Of a DNA stretch of 64,000 nucleotides, positions 44,718 to 53,255 are shown in pieces (the stretch's first letter is position 1; every line of letters begins with the position of its first letter). Under the pieces are notes generated by a model. That model made no database searches. It had not been told where the DNA came from and saw nothing but the letters and a program-made list of their open reading frames with translations. The translations under genes and the position numbers were made by a program. This DNA comes from Balneolaceae bacterium (GTDB lineage Bacteria; Bacteroidota; Rhodothermia; Balneolales; Balneolaceae): NCBI GenBank assembly GCA_034521495.1, contig JAXHMK010000022.1, positions 1-64,000 on the forward strand, given 5' to 3'.

Positions 44718-45548
44718 ATGGTTGATTGGATAAAGAACCATATCGATGAAGAAGACCGCTTTGGAATAGCTATTACGGGAGCTATTCATATTGTGCTCCT
44801 TATCATCGCTCTTCTTTATACAATTGAACCCAACATGAACCGTGCGGCTTTTATGGAAGTGACTCTTGGAGAATTCAGGAGCGGTACGCTTGCCCAGCAG
44901 TCAGAGGTTCAAAATGAGCAGGTTGCAACCCGTCCCAATCCCTCTGAAGTTGAACCTGAAGAAGTAGATCCTGAAATTACCCAGCCTGTAGAAACACCTC
45001 AAAACCCTGTTGAAGAAACTACAAAACCGGTAGATCTGCCCGATCAGGAAGAGGACGTACCGGATGATGAAACCGTTCAAACACCAGAAACGGATGTTAT
45101 TAATCCTGAGAATGAGGAGGAGACTGAAGAGGTGATAGAGGAGGTTGTTCCCCCGCAAACCCAGGAAGATGAAGAGATTACGGAAGGAGTGGAAAACAGT
45201 GGAGATGAGCGTGGTACATCCGGTGATCCTAATGTGGACCAGGGTCCGGGGAATACGCCCGATAAATCAGCTCCGTACGATCTGCAGTGGGAAGGAGAAC
45301 TCAACCGAACTCCAATGGTTCAGCCCCTGCCCGACAATCAAACCAATGAAGAAGCGGTTATTACGATTCGCTTTGAAGTACATCCCGACGGTTCACTCGG
45401 GCGAGTTATACCTCTCAAAAAAATGAACCCTGAACTGGAGCGCGAAGTGATGAGAACCCTGCGAAGCTGGCGATTTTCACGACTTCCATCCGGCGCCCCA
45501 CAGGAACCGCAGTGGGGTACCATTACATTTAGATTCGTTCTGGAGTAA
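44718..45548 (+). CDS. TonB/TolA-type energy transducer
   Basis: 276 residues starting at ATG 44718. One membrane helix (about 17-38, ITGAIHIVLLIIALLYT) is followed by a long Pro/Glu/Thr-rich periplasmic spacer (about 60-180) and a C-terminal TonB-like domain (about 205-276: VITIRFEVHPDGSLG, VMRTLRSWRFSRLPSG). The Pro-Glu spacer is TonB-like rather than the helical spacer of TolA. With the two motor genes just upstream it forms a complete ExbB-ExbD-TonB set that could drive the barrel proteins in this window. Confidence 0.88.
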   Translation: MVDWIKNHIDEEDRFGIAITGAIHIVLLIIALLYTIEPNMNRAAFMEVTLGEFRSGTLAQQSEVQNEQVATRPNPSEVEPEEVDPEITQPVETPQNPVEETTKPVDLPDQEEDVPDDETVQTPETDVINPENEEETEEVIEEVVPPQTQEDEEITEGVENSGDERGTSGDPNVDQGPGNTPDKSAPYDLQWEGELNRTPMVQPLPDNQTNEEAVITIRFEVHPDGSLGRVIPLKKMNPELEREVMRTLRSWRFSRLPSGAPQEPQWGTITFRFVLE

Positions 45549-45565
45549 TAGAATTGAAGGATGAT

Positions 45566-45590
45566 GGCGCAAGCGTCCTCGCTTGTGCCC
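45566..45590. repeat. single REP unit
   Basis: TGGCGCAAGCGTCC followed by TCGCTTGTGCC: a hairpin with 10-bp arms (one G-T pair) identical over 25 bases to the left unit of the palindrome in the PQQ dehydrogenase gene (12967-12991). Located 17 bases after the TonB-like stop, the usual place for REP units. Confidence 0.85.
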
Positions 45591-45730
45591 GAAATTACAC
45601 TTGTTTGTTATTCATTTTTTGACTCGTTCCGACGCTCCGCTTCTAATGACTCCCCATAAACAAATTTTGTAAGGAATGACGAAATTTCGGTTCATACAGA
45701 TAAAGAATAAAGCAAAAAAGAACACCTGTT

Positions 45731-45940
45731 ATGACTGATTTTAATGATTTATCTTCATTTCAAGACGATGAGGAACCGGAAATTTGGGATGAATACCAAT
45801 GGGAAGAGTTTATGAAAGAGGCTGATAAACGGACGGAAAAGTACTCTCGTCTTTTAGAAAAATACAGGAATCATCCTGATCGCGACAATATTATTGCAAG
45901 AGAGATGGGGTGGGATCACCTGTTGGATGAAACTGAATGA
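45731..45940 (+). CDS. small acidic hypothetical protein, 69 aa
   Basis: Not recognised. Acidic and Trp/Tyr-containing (EPEIWDEYQWEEFMKEADKR), with a helical middle and the end NIIAREMGWDHLLDETE. No signal or membrane segment, so cytosolic. It ends 6 bases before the next gene, whose start WDEFL resembles its own WEEFM, suggesting a co-acting pair. Function unknown. Confidence 0.65.
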   Translation: MTDFNDLSSFQDDEEPEIWDEYQWEEFMKEADKRTEKYSRLLEKYRNHPDRDNIIAREMGWDHLLDETE

Positions 45941-45946
45941 CGATGA

Positions 45947-46417
45947 ATGAATTGGGATGAATTCCTTGATGTAAATTTTGTTGAAGAGGGAGAGGAATGG
46001 AAACAGGTTACAGGCTATGAGCCCACAGAGTTCGACAGTGTAGAAAATCTGCCAGTGTACCAGTTAGCCTATCAGTTTACAATTGATTCCATTAACCTGA
46101 TTGAAAGTCGGTTTGAGAATAAAAATGATGAATCTATCAATGCCTTTGCACAATCTGTAATCATTCCGGCGGCTAAAATTGCTGGTGGTTTTGGGATGGG
46201 ATTTGAATTGGAATTTATCGGTGGGAACATTGCCAACTGCAAGCGAGGTTTAAATGCTGCCAACAGGGTGCTCACGGCTCTTCAGGAGATGAGGGATAAG
46301 AAGATCCTCGATCAAAAAACTTTCCAGAATTTTTACAGCCGCGGCAAGGAAGTACGCGACGAGTTAGGAATTTACATCGTTGAACTACGCGAGCGGTTTC
46401 GCAGAGGAATTCCATGA
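45947..46417 (+). CDS. hypothetical helical protein, possible four-helix bundle, 156 aa
   Basis: Start ATG 45947 (MNWDEFLDVNFVEEGEEW). The body is helix-rich: VYQLAYQFTIDSINLIESRF, NAFAQSVIIPAAKIAGGFGMG, GLNAANRVLTALQEM, FYSRGKEVRDELGIYIVEL. The layout resembles the 'four helix bundle' proteins related to the 23S rRNA intervening-sequence protein, but several usual positions differ, so this is a weak resemblance. It is paired with the acidic 69-residue gene 6 bases upstream. A shared hairpin separates it from convergent glgP. Confidence 0.65.
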   Translation: MNWDEFLDVNFVEEGEEWKQVTGYEPTEFDSVENLPVYQLAYQFTIDSINLIESRFENKNDESINAFAQSVIIPAAKIAGGFGMGFELEFIGGNIANCKRGLNAANRVLTALQEMRDKKILDQKTFQNFYSRGKEVRDELGIYIVELRERFRRGIP

Positions 46418-46423
46418 TTAAGA

Positions 46424-46458
46424 TAGCCGTCAGACCGCTCCAAGCGGTCAGACGGCTA
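46424..46458. terminator. bidirectional hairpin between convergent genes
   Basis: TAGCCGTCAGACCGCT-CCA-AGCGGTCAGACGGCTA, a 16-bp stem with one internal mismatch, located between the plus-strand helical protein and minus-strand glgP. It belongs to the same palindrome family as 4656-4720. It lacks a long T run. Confidence 0.65.
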
Positions 46459-46476
46459 ATAGAATCTACTGGATAA

Positions 46477-48936
46477 TTACCGATCCACATCAACACGCCA
46501 AATCTCTTCGGCATAATCCCGAATGGTACGGTCAGATGAAAACTTACCAACGCGAGCCGTATTTAAGATCGCTTTTCGATTCCATTCATCCTGATCTTTG
46601 TAAAGCTTATCCACTTCGGCTTGTTTATTGATGTAAGCCTCATAATCAGCCAGTACAAGGAAGTAATCGCCTTTGTTGAGTAAAGAGTCCACAATCGGGT
46701 GGAAGAGCTTTTTATCCTCATTAAAGAATCCGTCACGAATCTGATCAATCGCTTTCTTCAGTTCAGGATGTCCTTCGTAAAATTCCCACGGGTTGTATCC
46801 CTGGTGTCGAAGTTTATCCACATCATCAACCGTGTTTCCGAAAATGAAGATATTTTCATCTCCAACTTCCTCCTTGATCTCCACATTAGCGCCGTCCAAA
46901 GTACCGATGGTCAGAGCACCATTCAGCGCGAACTTCATATTCCCGGTTCCCGAGGCCTCGAATCCCGCTGTTGAGATCTGTTCAGATAAGTTTGCAGCAG
47001 GAATCATTTTCTCAGCCAGTGTGACGCTGTAATTGCCCAGGAAAATAAATTTGAGCTTACCGTTAATCTCCTTGTCATTATTAATTTTTTCACCAACATC
47101 GTTCATCAGTTTAATGAACAATTTAGCCATTGTATAACCTGGTGCGGCTTTTCCGGCTACAAGGATGGTACGCGGAACAATGTCTAAATCCGGATTTTCC
47201 TTGAGACGATTGTACAGCGTTATGGCATAAAGTGTGAGCATCAACTGACGCTTGTACTCGTGAATCCGTTTGATCTGGATATCAAACATAGAGTTAATAT
47301 CTATATCAATATCACGATTCTCTTTGATGTAATCGGCAAGGTGCTGTTTATTTTCTTGTTTGATCTCAACAAATTTTTCCACAAACGTATTGTCCTCAGC
47401 AAACTCTTCAAGTTGCTTTAGCTGATCAAGATCGGTAATCCAGCCTTCCCCAATTTTGTCTGAAATCAGATCTGCAAAACCGCGGTTACACTGCCGGAGC
47501 CATCGCCGGGGTGTAATTCCATTGGTTTTATTGGTGAACCGCTCAGGAAACATCTCATAAAAATCACGGAACAGTGTTTTCTTAAGCAATTTGCTGTGGA
47601 GTGCTGCTACCCCGTTAATTTTTCGTGAACCTACAATTCCCAGGTGGGCCATATGCACAACGGGATCTTCTCCTTCGCCGATAATTGACATACGGCTGAC
47701 TTTGCCTCTGTCATCTCCAGATTTGGCTTGCACTTTTTCAAGGAATCGGCTATTGATTTCATAAATAATCTGGAGATGCCGTGGCAGGAGATTTCTAAGC
47801 AGTGAAACCGGCCATTTTTCCAATGCCTCAGGCAGAAGCGTATGATTGGTGTAAGCCATTGTTTCCGTTGTGATATCCCACGCCAACTCCCATGAGAGAT
47901 CTTCCTCGTCTACCAAAAATCTCATTAATTCAGGAATAGCCAGGTTGGGATGGGTATCATTGCACTGAATGGCAATCTTTTCAGGCAGTTTACGCCAGTC
48001 ATCTTCAGTTTTTTTGAATCGTTTTAAAATATCCTGCATAGACGCAGCTACAAGAAAGAACTCCTGTTTCAGCCGAAGTTCTTGTCCCACAAATATTTTG
48101 TCATTGGGATAGAGAACCCGTGAAATATTTTCATTCAACTGTGTATCCCGTACCGCATCTATATATTGTCCCTGGTTAAAGCTCTTCAGATCAATAGATG
48201 ATGATGAGGTAGCTCTCCAAAGCCTTAGGTTGTTAACCACATCATTTTTGTATCCGGGAATAGGGGTATCGTATGCTACGGCAAGTACATCATGTGTGTT
48301 TTTCCATTCGAATTGCAGTTCGCCTTCTTCATCATGGTAGGCATGTGAATTTCCATAAAACGGAACATCGTACTGAATTTTTGGGCGGACAATATCCCAG
48401 GGATTTCCATAGCGCAACCAGAGATCCGGCTTTTCAACCTGGTATCCATTCTGAATGGATTGATAAAAAATTCCATAATCATACCGAATGCCATACCCTG
48501 TAGCTGGAATTCCAAGTGTAGCCATCGAATCAAGAAAACATGCTGCAAGACGTCCCAGGCCACCATTGCCAAGACCGGCATCCCATTCAGTATTCCGGAT
48601 ATCATCATAATCCAGGCCAACATCTTCCATCGCTTCAGCAGCTACATCCTGCAATCCAAGATTGATGAGCATGTTGTCCAGTAATCGCCCAATTAAATAT
48701 TCCATTGAGAGATAATACACACGCTTTACATTGTCGGTATAATAGCCTTGTTGTGTATCGATCCAGCGTTCATGAAGTCGATCCATCACGGCCAGGACAA
48801 TACTCCGGTAGTTGTCCCACTCAGTTGCCGAGTATTTGTCTTTAGAGAGGGTATATTTAAGATGTTGCTTGATATCTTCCCGGAAGGAATCAATATCCAT
48901 TCCGCTGCGGGGGTCAATTTTGTTCTTTTTATTCAT
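46477..48936 (-). CDS. glgP: glycogen/starch phosphorylase
   Basis: Releases glucose-1-phosphate from alpha-1,4-glucans, 819 residues (E. coli GlgP 815). The PLP lysine is in EASGTGNMKFALNG (near residue 668), with GLGNGGLGRLAACFLDSMAT near 123-142 and KRIHEYKRQLM near 556. No N-terminal or regulatory extension. It is monocistronic, with convergent neighbours downstream. Other glycogen genes are not in the window. Confidence 0.97.
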   Translation of the reverse strand: MNKKNKIDPRSGMDIDSFREDIKQHLKYTLSKDKYSATEWDNYRSIVLAVMDRLHERWIDTQQGYYTDNVKRVYYLSMEYLIGRLLDNMLINLGLQDVAAEAMEDVGLDYDDIRNTEWDAGLGNGGLGRLAACFLDSMATLGIPATGYGIRYDYGIFYQSIQNGYQVEKPDLWLRYGNPWDIVRPKIQYDVPFYGNSHAYHDEEGELQFEWKNTHDVLAVAYDTPIPGYKNDVVNNLRLWRATSSSSIDLKSFNQGQYIDAVRDTQLNENISRVLYPNDKIFVGQELRLKQEFFLVAASMQDILKRFKKTEDDWRKLPEKIAIQCNDTHPNLAIPELMRFLVDEEDLSWELAWDITTETMAYTNHTLLPEALEKWPVSLLRNLLPRHLQIIYEINSRFLEKVQAKSGDDRGKVSRMSIIGEGEDPVVHMAHLGIVGSRKINGVAALHSKLLKKTLFRDFYEMFPERFTNKTNGITPRRWLRQCNRGFADLISDKIGEGWITDLDQLKQLEEFAEDNTFVEKFVEIKQENKQHLADYIKENRDIDIDINSMFDIQIKRIHEYKRQLMLTLYAITLYNRLKENPDLDIVPRTILVAGKAAPGYTMAKLFIKLMNDVGEKINNDKEINGKLKFIFLGNYSVTLAEKMIPAANLSEQISTAGFEASGTGNMKFALNGALTIGTLDGANVEIKEEVGDENIFIFGNTVDDVDKLRHQGYNPWEFYEGHPELKKAIDQIRDGFFNEDKKLFHPIVDSLLNKGDYFLVLADYEAYINKQAEVDKLYKDQDEWNRKAILNTARVGKFSSDRTIRDYAEEIWRVDVDR

Positions 48937-49070
48937 GTAGTTAAATGTTTATGTCGTTTTAAATTTTTTGACTGCTCAGAATCTCCCGGAGAGTTTAGAA
49001 TTAGGAGATTCTGTCCCAAGGACTCCTTTGGTGAATAAAGTTCAGAATGATATTCATTAGATATATTGGC

Positions 49071-49937
49071 TCAAACTTCTTTTAGATAGATTCCATAATC
49101 GGGTGTAAATCCCGGTTTCGTTAAATTTGTTGCGAATCCAAGATCATGAAACGATTCGTAGGCTTGAATTGCAACAAAATCTTGTTCAAAAATCCCAAAA
49201 ACTGAAGAACCACTTCCGCTCATCGCAGAATAGGCTGCGCCAAAATCATAAAGTTGATCCTTAATATTTCCAATCAGGTGATTTCGGACAATGACCGGTG
49301 GTTCAAGGTCATTTTGAAGAAGATACCGCCATTCCTCAAGCTCCTCCTCGGTTAAAATTCTTTTGATGGAAAACTCCGGATTTGGATTCGGTTCGCAATT
49401 CTTATACGCTTCTGCTGTTGAAGATTCAAAATCGGGATAGATTGTTAAAATCCATCCGTCAGGCTGTATATCAAGCGGTTCAATTTCGTTTCCTAATCCT
49501 GTTCCAAGTCCGGTTTTTCCTTTTATAAAAAAGGGTATATCTGCTCCAAGATCCCGGCTCAGATCGATCAGTTCTTCTTCCGAAAGGCCGATTTTTTCCA
49601 GTTTATTCAACATCCGAAGAGTTAATGCAGCATTACTGCTTCCGCCGCCGAGTCCTGCACCTGTCGGGATATTTTTTTTGATATTAAACGAGTAGTGATT
49701 TTTCAGTCCGATATAGCGATTGAAGGCGTTGTACGCTTGTGTAATTAGATTATTTTCGTCGGTAGGTATAGAGTAATTGGTAAGTTTCAGATTGAATGAA
49801 TCACTCTCTTTCACTTCAAACCGGTCGTTCCATTCGATAAAGCAAAACCCGGTTTCAATATTATGATACCCGGTTGGCAGCCGTTCCAACACATGAAGTC
49901 CGAGATTTATTTTTGCGTACGAATTGGCTATCCACAT
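49071..49937 (-). CDS. ispE: 4-(cytidine 5'-diphospho)-2-C-methyl-D-erythritol kinase
   Basis: GHMP kinase of the MEP isoprenoid pathway, 288 residues. The N-terminal AKINLGLHVLERLPTGYHNI is diagnostic. The ATP loop PTGAGLGGGSSNAA lies at about 91-104, the catalytic Asp is in DLGADIPFF, and motif 3 is SAMSGSGSSVFGIF near 239-252. It is followed in the same direction by nothing close; a SemiSWEET gene lies 13 bases upstream on the same strand. Confidence 0.96.
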   Translation of the reverse strand: MWIANSYAKINLGLHVLERLPTGYHNIETGFCFIEWNDRFEVKESDSFNLKLTNYSIPTDENNLITQAYNAFNRYIGLKNHYSFNIKKNIPTGAGLGGGSSNAALTLRMLNKLEKIGLSEEELIDLSRDLGADIPFFIKGKTGLGTGLGNEIEPLDIQPDGWILTIYPDFESSTAEAYKNCEPNPNPEFSIKRILTEEELEEWRYLLQNDLEPPVIVRNHLIGNIKDQLYDFGAAYSAMSGSGSSVFGIFEQDFVAIQAYESFHDLGFATNLTKPGFTPDYGIYLKEV

Positions 49938-49950
49938 AAAACAGGCTCAA

Positions 49951-50208
49951 TTAGTCTTTAAAACTCAATTTAAAATATAAGATACTTGATGCCAGAATCA
50001 TGGAAACAACATTCGTGAGAATGATAGGAATATCCTGAATCATAATTCCGTAGGTAAGCCATAAAAGTATGCCTGTGCAAAATACAGAGTACATTCCTAA
50101 GGACAGATCTTTAGCTGATTTGGTTTTCCAGGTTTTTAAAGCCTGGGGCAGAAATGCAATTGTGGTGCAAAATCCGGCAGTTAAACCGATAATGGTATGA
50201 AAATCCAT
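49951..50208 (-). CDS. SemiSWEET-type sugar transporter
   Basis: Three-helix half-transporter of the MtN3/SWEET/PQ-loop family, 85 residues, working as a dimer. The PQ-loop motif is in FLPQALKTWKTKSAKDLS (about 20-37), then MYSVFCTGILLWLTYGI and IILTNVVSMILASSILYFK. Start at ATG 50208 (MDFHTIIG); the longer in-frame ORF to 50346 reads through repeat DNA and is unlikely. The substrate is probably a mono- or disaccharide by family. It may share a transcript with ispE (13-base gap). Confidence 0.9.
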   Translation of the reverse strand: MDFHTIIGLTAGFCTTIAFLPQALKTWKTKSAKDLSLGMYSVFCTGILLWLTYGIMIQDIPIILTNVVSMILASSILYFKLSFKD

Positions 50209-50254
50209 ACAGAAAATTGTTAGAAGTAAGTTGAAATAAGGATAATATTTTTGA

Positions 50255-50400
50255 AATCTCCCTTCTTGAGAGGGGACAGTTTGTGAAGCGTTTAGCGAAA
50301 CAAACAGGGGTGTGTTCATGCCTATCGCTGAATTCACAAAACACATCCCTCGTCAAATCACTGAACGAGATTTAATCTTTCCCCTCTCAATAGGGGAGAC
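50255..50400. repeat. about 146-bp intergenic element with inverted ends
   Basis: Left end AATCTCCCTTCTTGAGAGGGG (50255-50275) and right end, read inverted, GTCTCCCCTATTGAGAGGGG (50381-50400) match with few differences. The inside carries CAGGGGTGTG and other fragments shared with the elements at 29.4 and 54.3 kb. It directly abuts the CCA-enzyme stop. Confidence 0.7.
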
Positions 50401-51828
50401 TTAATCCTCCATTTTATTTTGAAATTTTTCTTTAATCCGAAGCAGGTATTGGTAGGCTTCATCATGGTCGTTGGGAATTTCTCCATCCAAGATAGCATTT
50501 TTTATGTTCTCTTTTACTTCTCCCACAATCGGTCCGGGTTTTACACCCAGTACGTTCATAATTTCATCACCACTGATAGGATTTTTCCATTTCCTGATTC
50601 GATCTTTCTTTTCAACCTCTTCAATCTTCTTTTCAACCCGATCAAAATTCTGGAGATATTTTTTAACTCTCCACTCATTTTTACTGGTGATGTCGGCACG
50701 GCAAAGAGTCATTAAATCGTCAATTTCATCACCAGCTTCGTAGATTAACCGGCGGATGGCACTGTCGCTGACTTCATCTGATACCAAAGCGATCGGGCGG
50801 AGGTGAAGCCGTACCAGTTTTTTAACGTATTTCATTCGGTCATCAAGGGGAAGGCCAAGACGCCTGAAGATTCGGGGAACCCATTTAGCTCCAACTGCAT
50901 CGTGCCCGTGAAACGTCCATCCCGTTCCTTTCACAAATTTCTTGGTAACAGGTTTAGCAATGTCGTGCATGATAGCCGCCCACCGAAGCCAGAGATCATT
51001 GCTGACCTCAGCAACATTGTCGAGTACTTTCAGAGTATGCCAGAAATTGTCTTTGTGCCGTTGCCCCTTTTTTTCATCAACTCCTTTTAATTCTACCATC
51101 TCCGGGAAAAACTCATCCAGTAAATTCGATTCCAATAATAAAGTAAATCCAATGGATGGTCTTGGAGCCATCACAATTTTATTCAGTTCATCAATAATTC
51201 TCTCTTTTGAAATAATTGATAACCGGTGTGCCATCTTTTTGATGGCGTCCATCGTTTCATTCTCGATAGAAAAGTCCAGTTGTGTTGCAAAACGGACCGC
51301 ACGCATCATTCGCAGCGGATCGTCATCAAATGTTTTTTCCGGGTCGATCGGTGTGCGGATAATCTCATTCTGAAGATCCCGGATTCCCTCAAACGGGTCA
51401 TGTAAAACGCCAAAAGAATCAGGGTTCAGGCACCATGAAAGTGCGTTAATGGTCAAATCGCGCCGAAGCTGATCATCCTCAAGCGTACCGTCTTCAACAA
51501 TCGGTTTGCGTGAATTTCGGCGGTAGCTCTCTTTTCGGGCCCCGACAAATTCAAGATCCAGGTCGTTGTATTTTACCTGGGCCGTTCCAAACTGTTTGAA
51601 TACCGAAATGTTCGATGCATTAAGACTCTCAGCCACTTTTTTGGCAAGTTGAATACCGGAACCAACTGTTACAAAGTCGATATCTTTAGTCTCGGAATTC
51701 CGGTTTTGTAAATAATAATCACGGACGTAGCCACCTACCACAAAAACCCGCTGATCCAATGAGTCTGCAGCTTCGCCAATGGATTTAAAAATTGCTTGGT
51801 GTTTTTCAGGAATATCGATCAAAATCAT
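50401..51828 (-). CDS. CCA-adding enzyme / poly(A) polymerase family with HD domain
   Basis: Class II nucleotidyltransferase of 475 residues (start ATG 51828, MILIDIPEKHQ; the ATG at 51861 adds 11 residues). The head has VFVVGGYVRDYYL (about 30-42) and the metal-binding DID in ETKDIDFVTVG. RRDLTINALSW and DDPLRMMRAVRFA are typical of CCA enzymes, and the HD-type phosphohydrolase motif is in RWAAIMHDIAKPVTK (about 283-297). Likely repairs or completes tRNA 3' CCA ends. A poly(A) polymerase or A-adding specialisation cannot be excluded. Confidence 0.9.
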   Translation of the reverse strand: MILIDIPEKHQAIFKSIGEAADSLDQRVFVVGGYVRDYYLQNRNSETKDIDFVTVGSGIQLAKKVAESLNASNISVFKQFGTAQVKYNDLDLEFVGARKESYRRNSRKPIVEDGTLEDDQLRRDLTINALSWCLNPDSFGVLHDPFEGIRDLQNEIIRTPIDPEKTFDDDPLRMMRAVRFATQLDFSIENETMDAIKKMAHRLSIISKERIIDELNKIVMAPRPSIGFTLLLESNLLDEFFPEMVELKGVDEKKGQRHKDNFWHTLKVLDNVAEVSNDLWLRWAAIMHDIAKPVTKKFVKGTGWTFHGHDAVGAKWVPRIFRRLGLPLDDRMKYVKKLVRLHLRPIALVSDEVSDSAIRRLIYEAGDEIDDLMTLCRADITSKNEWRVKKYLQNFDRVEKKIEEVEKKDRIRKWKNPISGDEIMNVLGVKPGPIVGEVKENIKNAILDGEIPNDHDEAYQYLLRIKEKFQNKMED

Positions 51829-51971
51829 TCGTTTTTTGTTAGCTTGTAAAAATAAAAACATTCAGCAAAGCATTCAGAACTAATTGAGGTTTGAGGTTCA
51901 TTGTTTAAAGTTTCAGTTAACTTTAAACTTTGGATATTGAATATTGAACATAAAAATTGATTTTTAAATCC

Positions 51972-52907
51972 ATGCAAGATCAAAATCGTGTACGTAAAGC
52001 ATTAACTATCAGTTTTTTGATCTCCTTTCTGTCGCTGTGTGCCAAGATGGTTGCCTATTATTTAACAGATTCAACCACAGCAATGTCAGATGCTGCCGAG
52101 TCTGTTGTGCACGTATTTGCAGTCGGTTTTGTTTTGTATGGATTTTTTCTGAGCATGAAACCAGCCGATGATGATCATCTTTACGGACATGAAAAAATCG
52201 AATTTTTATCCGTAGGAGTAGAAGGTGCAGTTATTATTCTTGCTTCATTTTCAATTCTGTACCTGGCTATTAATAATCTCATTTTTGGGTTCGAACTCCA
52301 GAACCTGGATACAGGCATATATTTGGTTGGATTGGCAGCTGTGATCAATCTAATTCTTGGGCTCTATCTCAGAAAAGTTGGCAAAGAGGAAGACAATGTT
52401 ATTGTAAAAAGTAACGGTAAACATGTTTTAACTGATGTTTGGACAAGTGCCGGTGTTATCATCACGTTATTGCTTATTCAATGGATTGGATGGATTTATC
52501 TCGATACGATTGTAAGTATATCTATCGCAATCTTTATTTTTTATGAAGGGTTCAAGCTTATTAAATACTCTGTAAAAGGAATTATGGATACCAGAGATCC
52601 TGACGTACACAATGCACTCCTGGATGTTTTAAAAGACAATCTGCCCGGTACTATTAATAGCTGGCACCACCTCCGCCATCGTACTTCGGGCCAGACAACA
52701 TGGGTTGAGTTACATATTGTTTTTAAAGCGGATGTGAGTTTGAAAAAGGCTCATGATGATGCAACAATACTTGAACGCAGGCTCATTGATGCCATAAATA
52801 GTGATGCTATTGTGACTCTTCACCTTGAACCCGAAGAACCCTATGATGATATTCACGATCTGCTGGAAGGAGCGAATAAGAACAGGGATCTGGATGATTT
52901 TATTTGA
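51972..52907 (+). CDS. cation diffusion facilitator (CDF) metal exporter
   Basis: Proton-coupled divalent metal efflux protein, 311 residues, six helices plus a cytosolic C-terminal domain. Metal-site Asp pairs occur in TAMSDAAESVVH (helix 2) and KHVLTDVWTSAG (helix 5), with DDDHLYGHEKIEF between helices 2 and 3. The C-terminal dimerisation domain spans about 205-290. ATG 51972 is used instead of the in-frame TTG at 51957. The metal (Zn, Fe, Mn) cannot be told from sequence. Confidence 0.93.
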   Translation: MQDQNRVRKALTISFLISFLSLCAKMVAYYLTDSTTAMSDAAESVVHVFAVGFVLYGFFLSMKPADDDHLYGHEKIEFLSVGVEGAVIILASFSILYLAINNLIFGFELQNLDTGIYLVGLAAVINLILGLYLRKVGKEEDNVIVKSNGKHVLTDVWTSAGVIITLLLIQWIGWIYLDTIVSISIAIFIFYEGFKLIKYSVKGIMDTRDPDVHNALLDVLKDNLPGTINSWHHLRHRTSGQTTWVELHIVFKADVSLKKAHDDATILERRLIDAINSDAIVTLHLEPEEPYDDIHDLLEGANKNRDLDDFI

Positions 52908-52998
52908 GAGAGGTAAACACATTCATCGGAGGTATATTTTAGACTTGAACCGAAAAAAAGCTATCAACACTCTTCCGATAACTTTGACTGATGGCTTT

Positions 52999-53109
52999 TT
53001 ATTTTTGTCCATCTAACTGAGCTTTCAGCCATGAAAGATCTTCTTTATCTAACTCTTCCTGAGAAATTGTTGTGTCCTTTTTTAGATCAACCTCACTCAT
53101 CTTCAGCAT
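52999..53109 (-). CDS. possible small protein or 3' gene remnant
   Basis: An open minus-strand frame reads KEQKQMLKMSEVDLKKDTT, then a charged stretch ending DLSWLKAQLDGQK and a stop. The codon pattern looks real (charged, amphipathic helical), but no convincing start with a ribosome site is seen. ATG 53109 or 53100 give 36 or 33 residues. Upstream the frame stays open to about 53200 without an ATG and then meets a stop. Could be a short antitoxin-like protein or the tail of a lost gene. Confidence 0.35.
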   Translation of the reverse strand: MLKMSEVDLKKDTTISQEELDKEDLSWLKAQLDGQK

Positions 53110-53255
53110 TTGCTTTTGTTCCTTTGTTAACGGCACAGTTTCAGGCTGATTTTTGAATGAATATTCCAGGTTTCTATTTCGGTGTGATGTCGGTTCCTAT
53201 AAAATTCAGCTGCCAAGATGGACTTGGCAGCCGAGAAATATTTATACGGGTGTTC

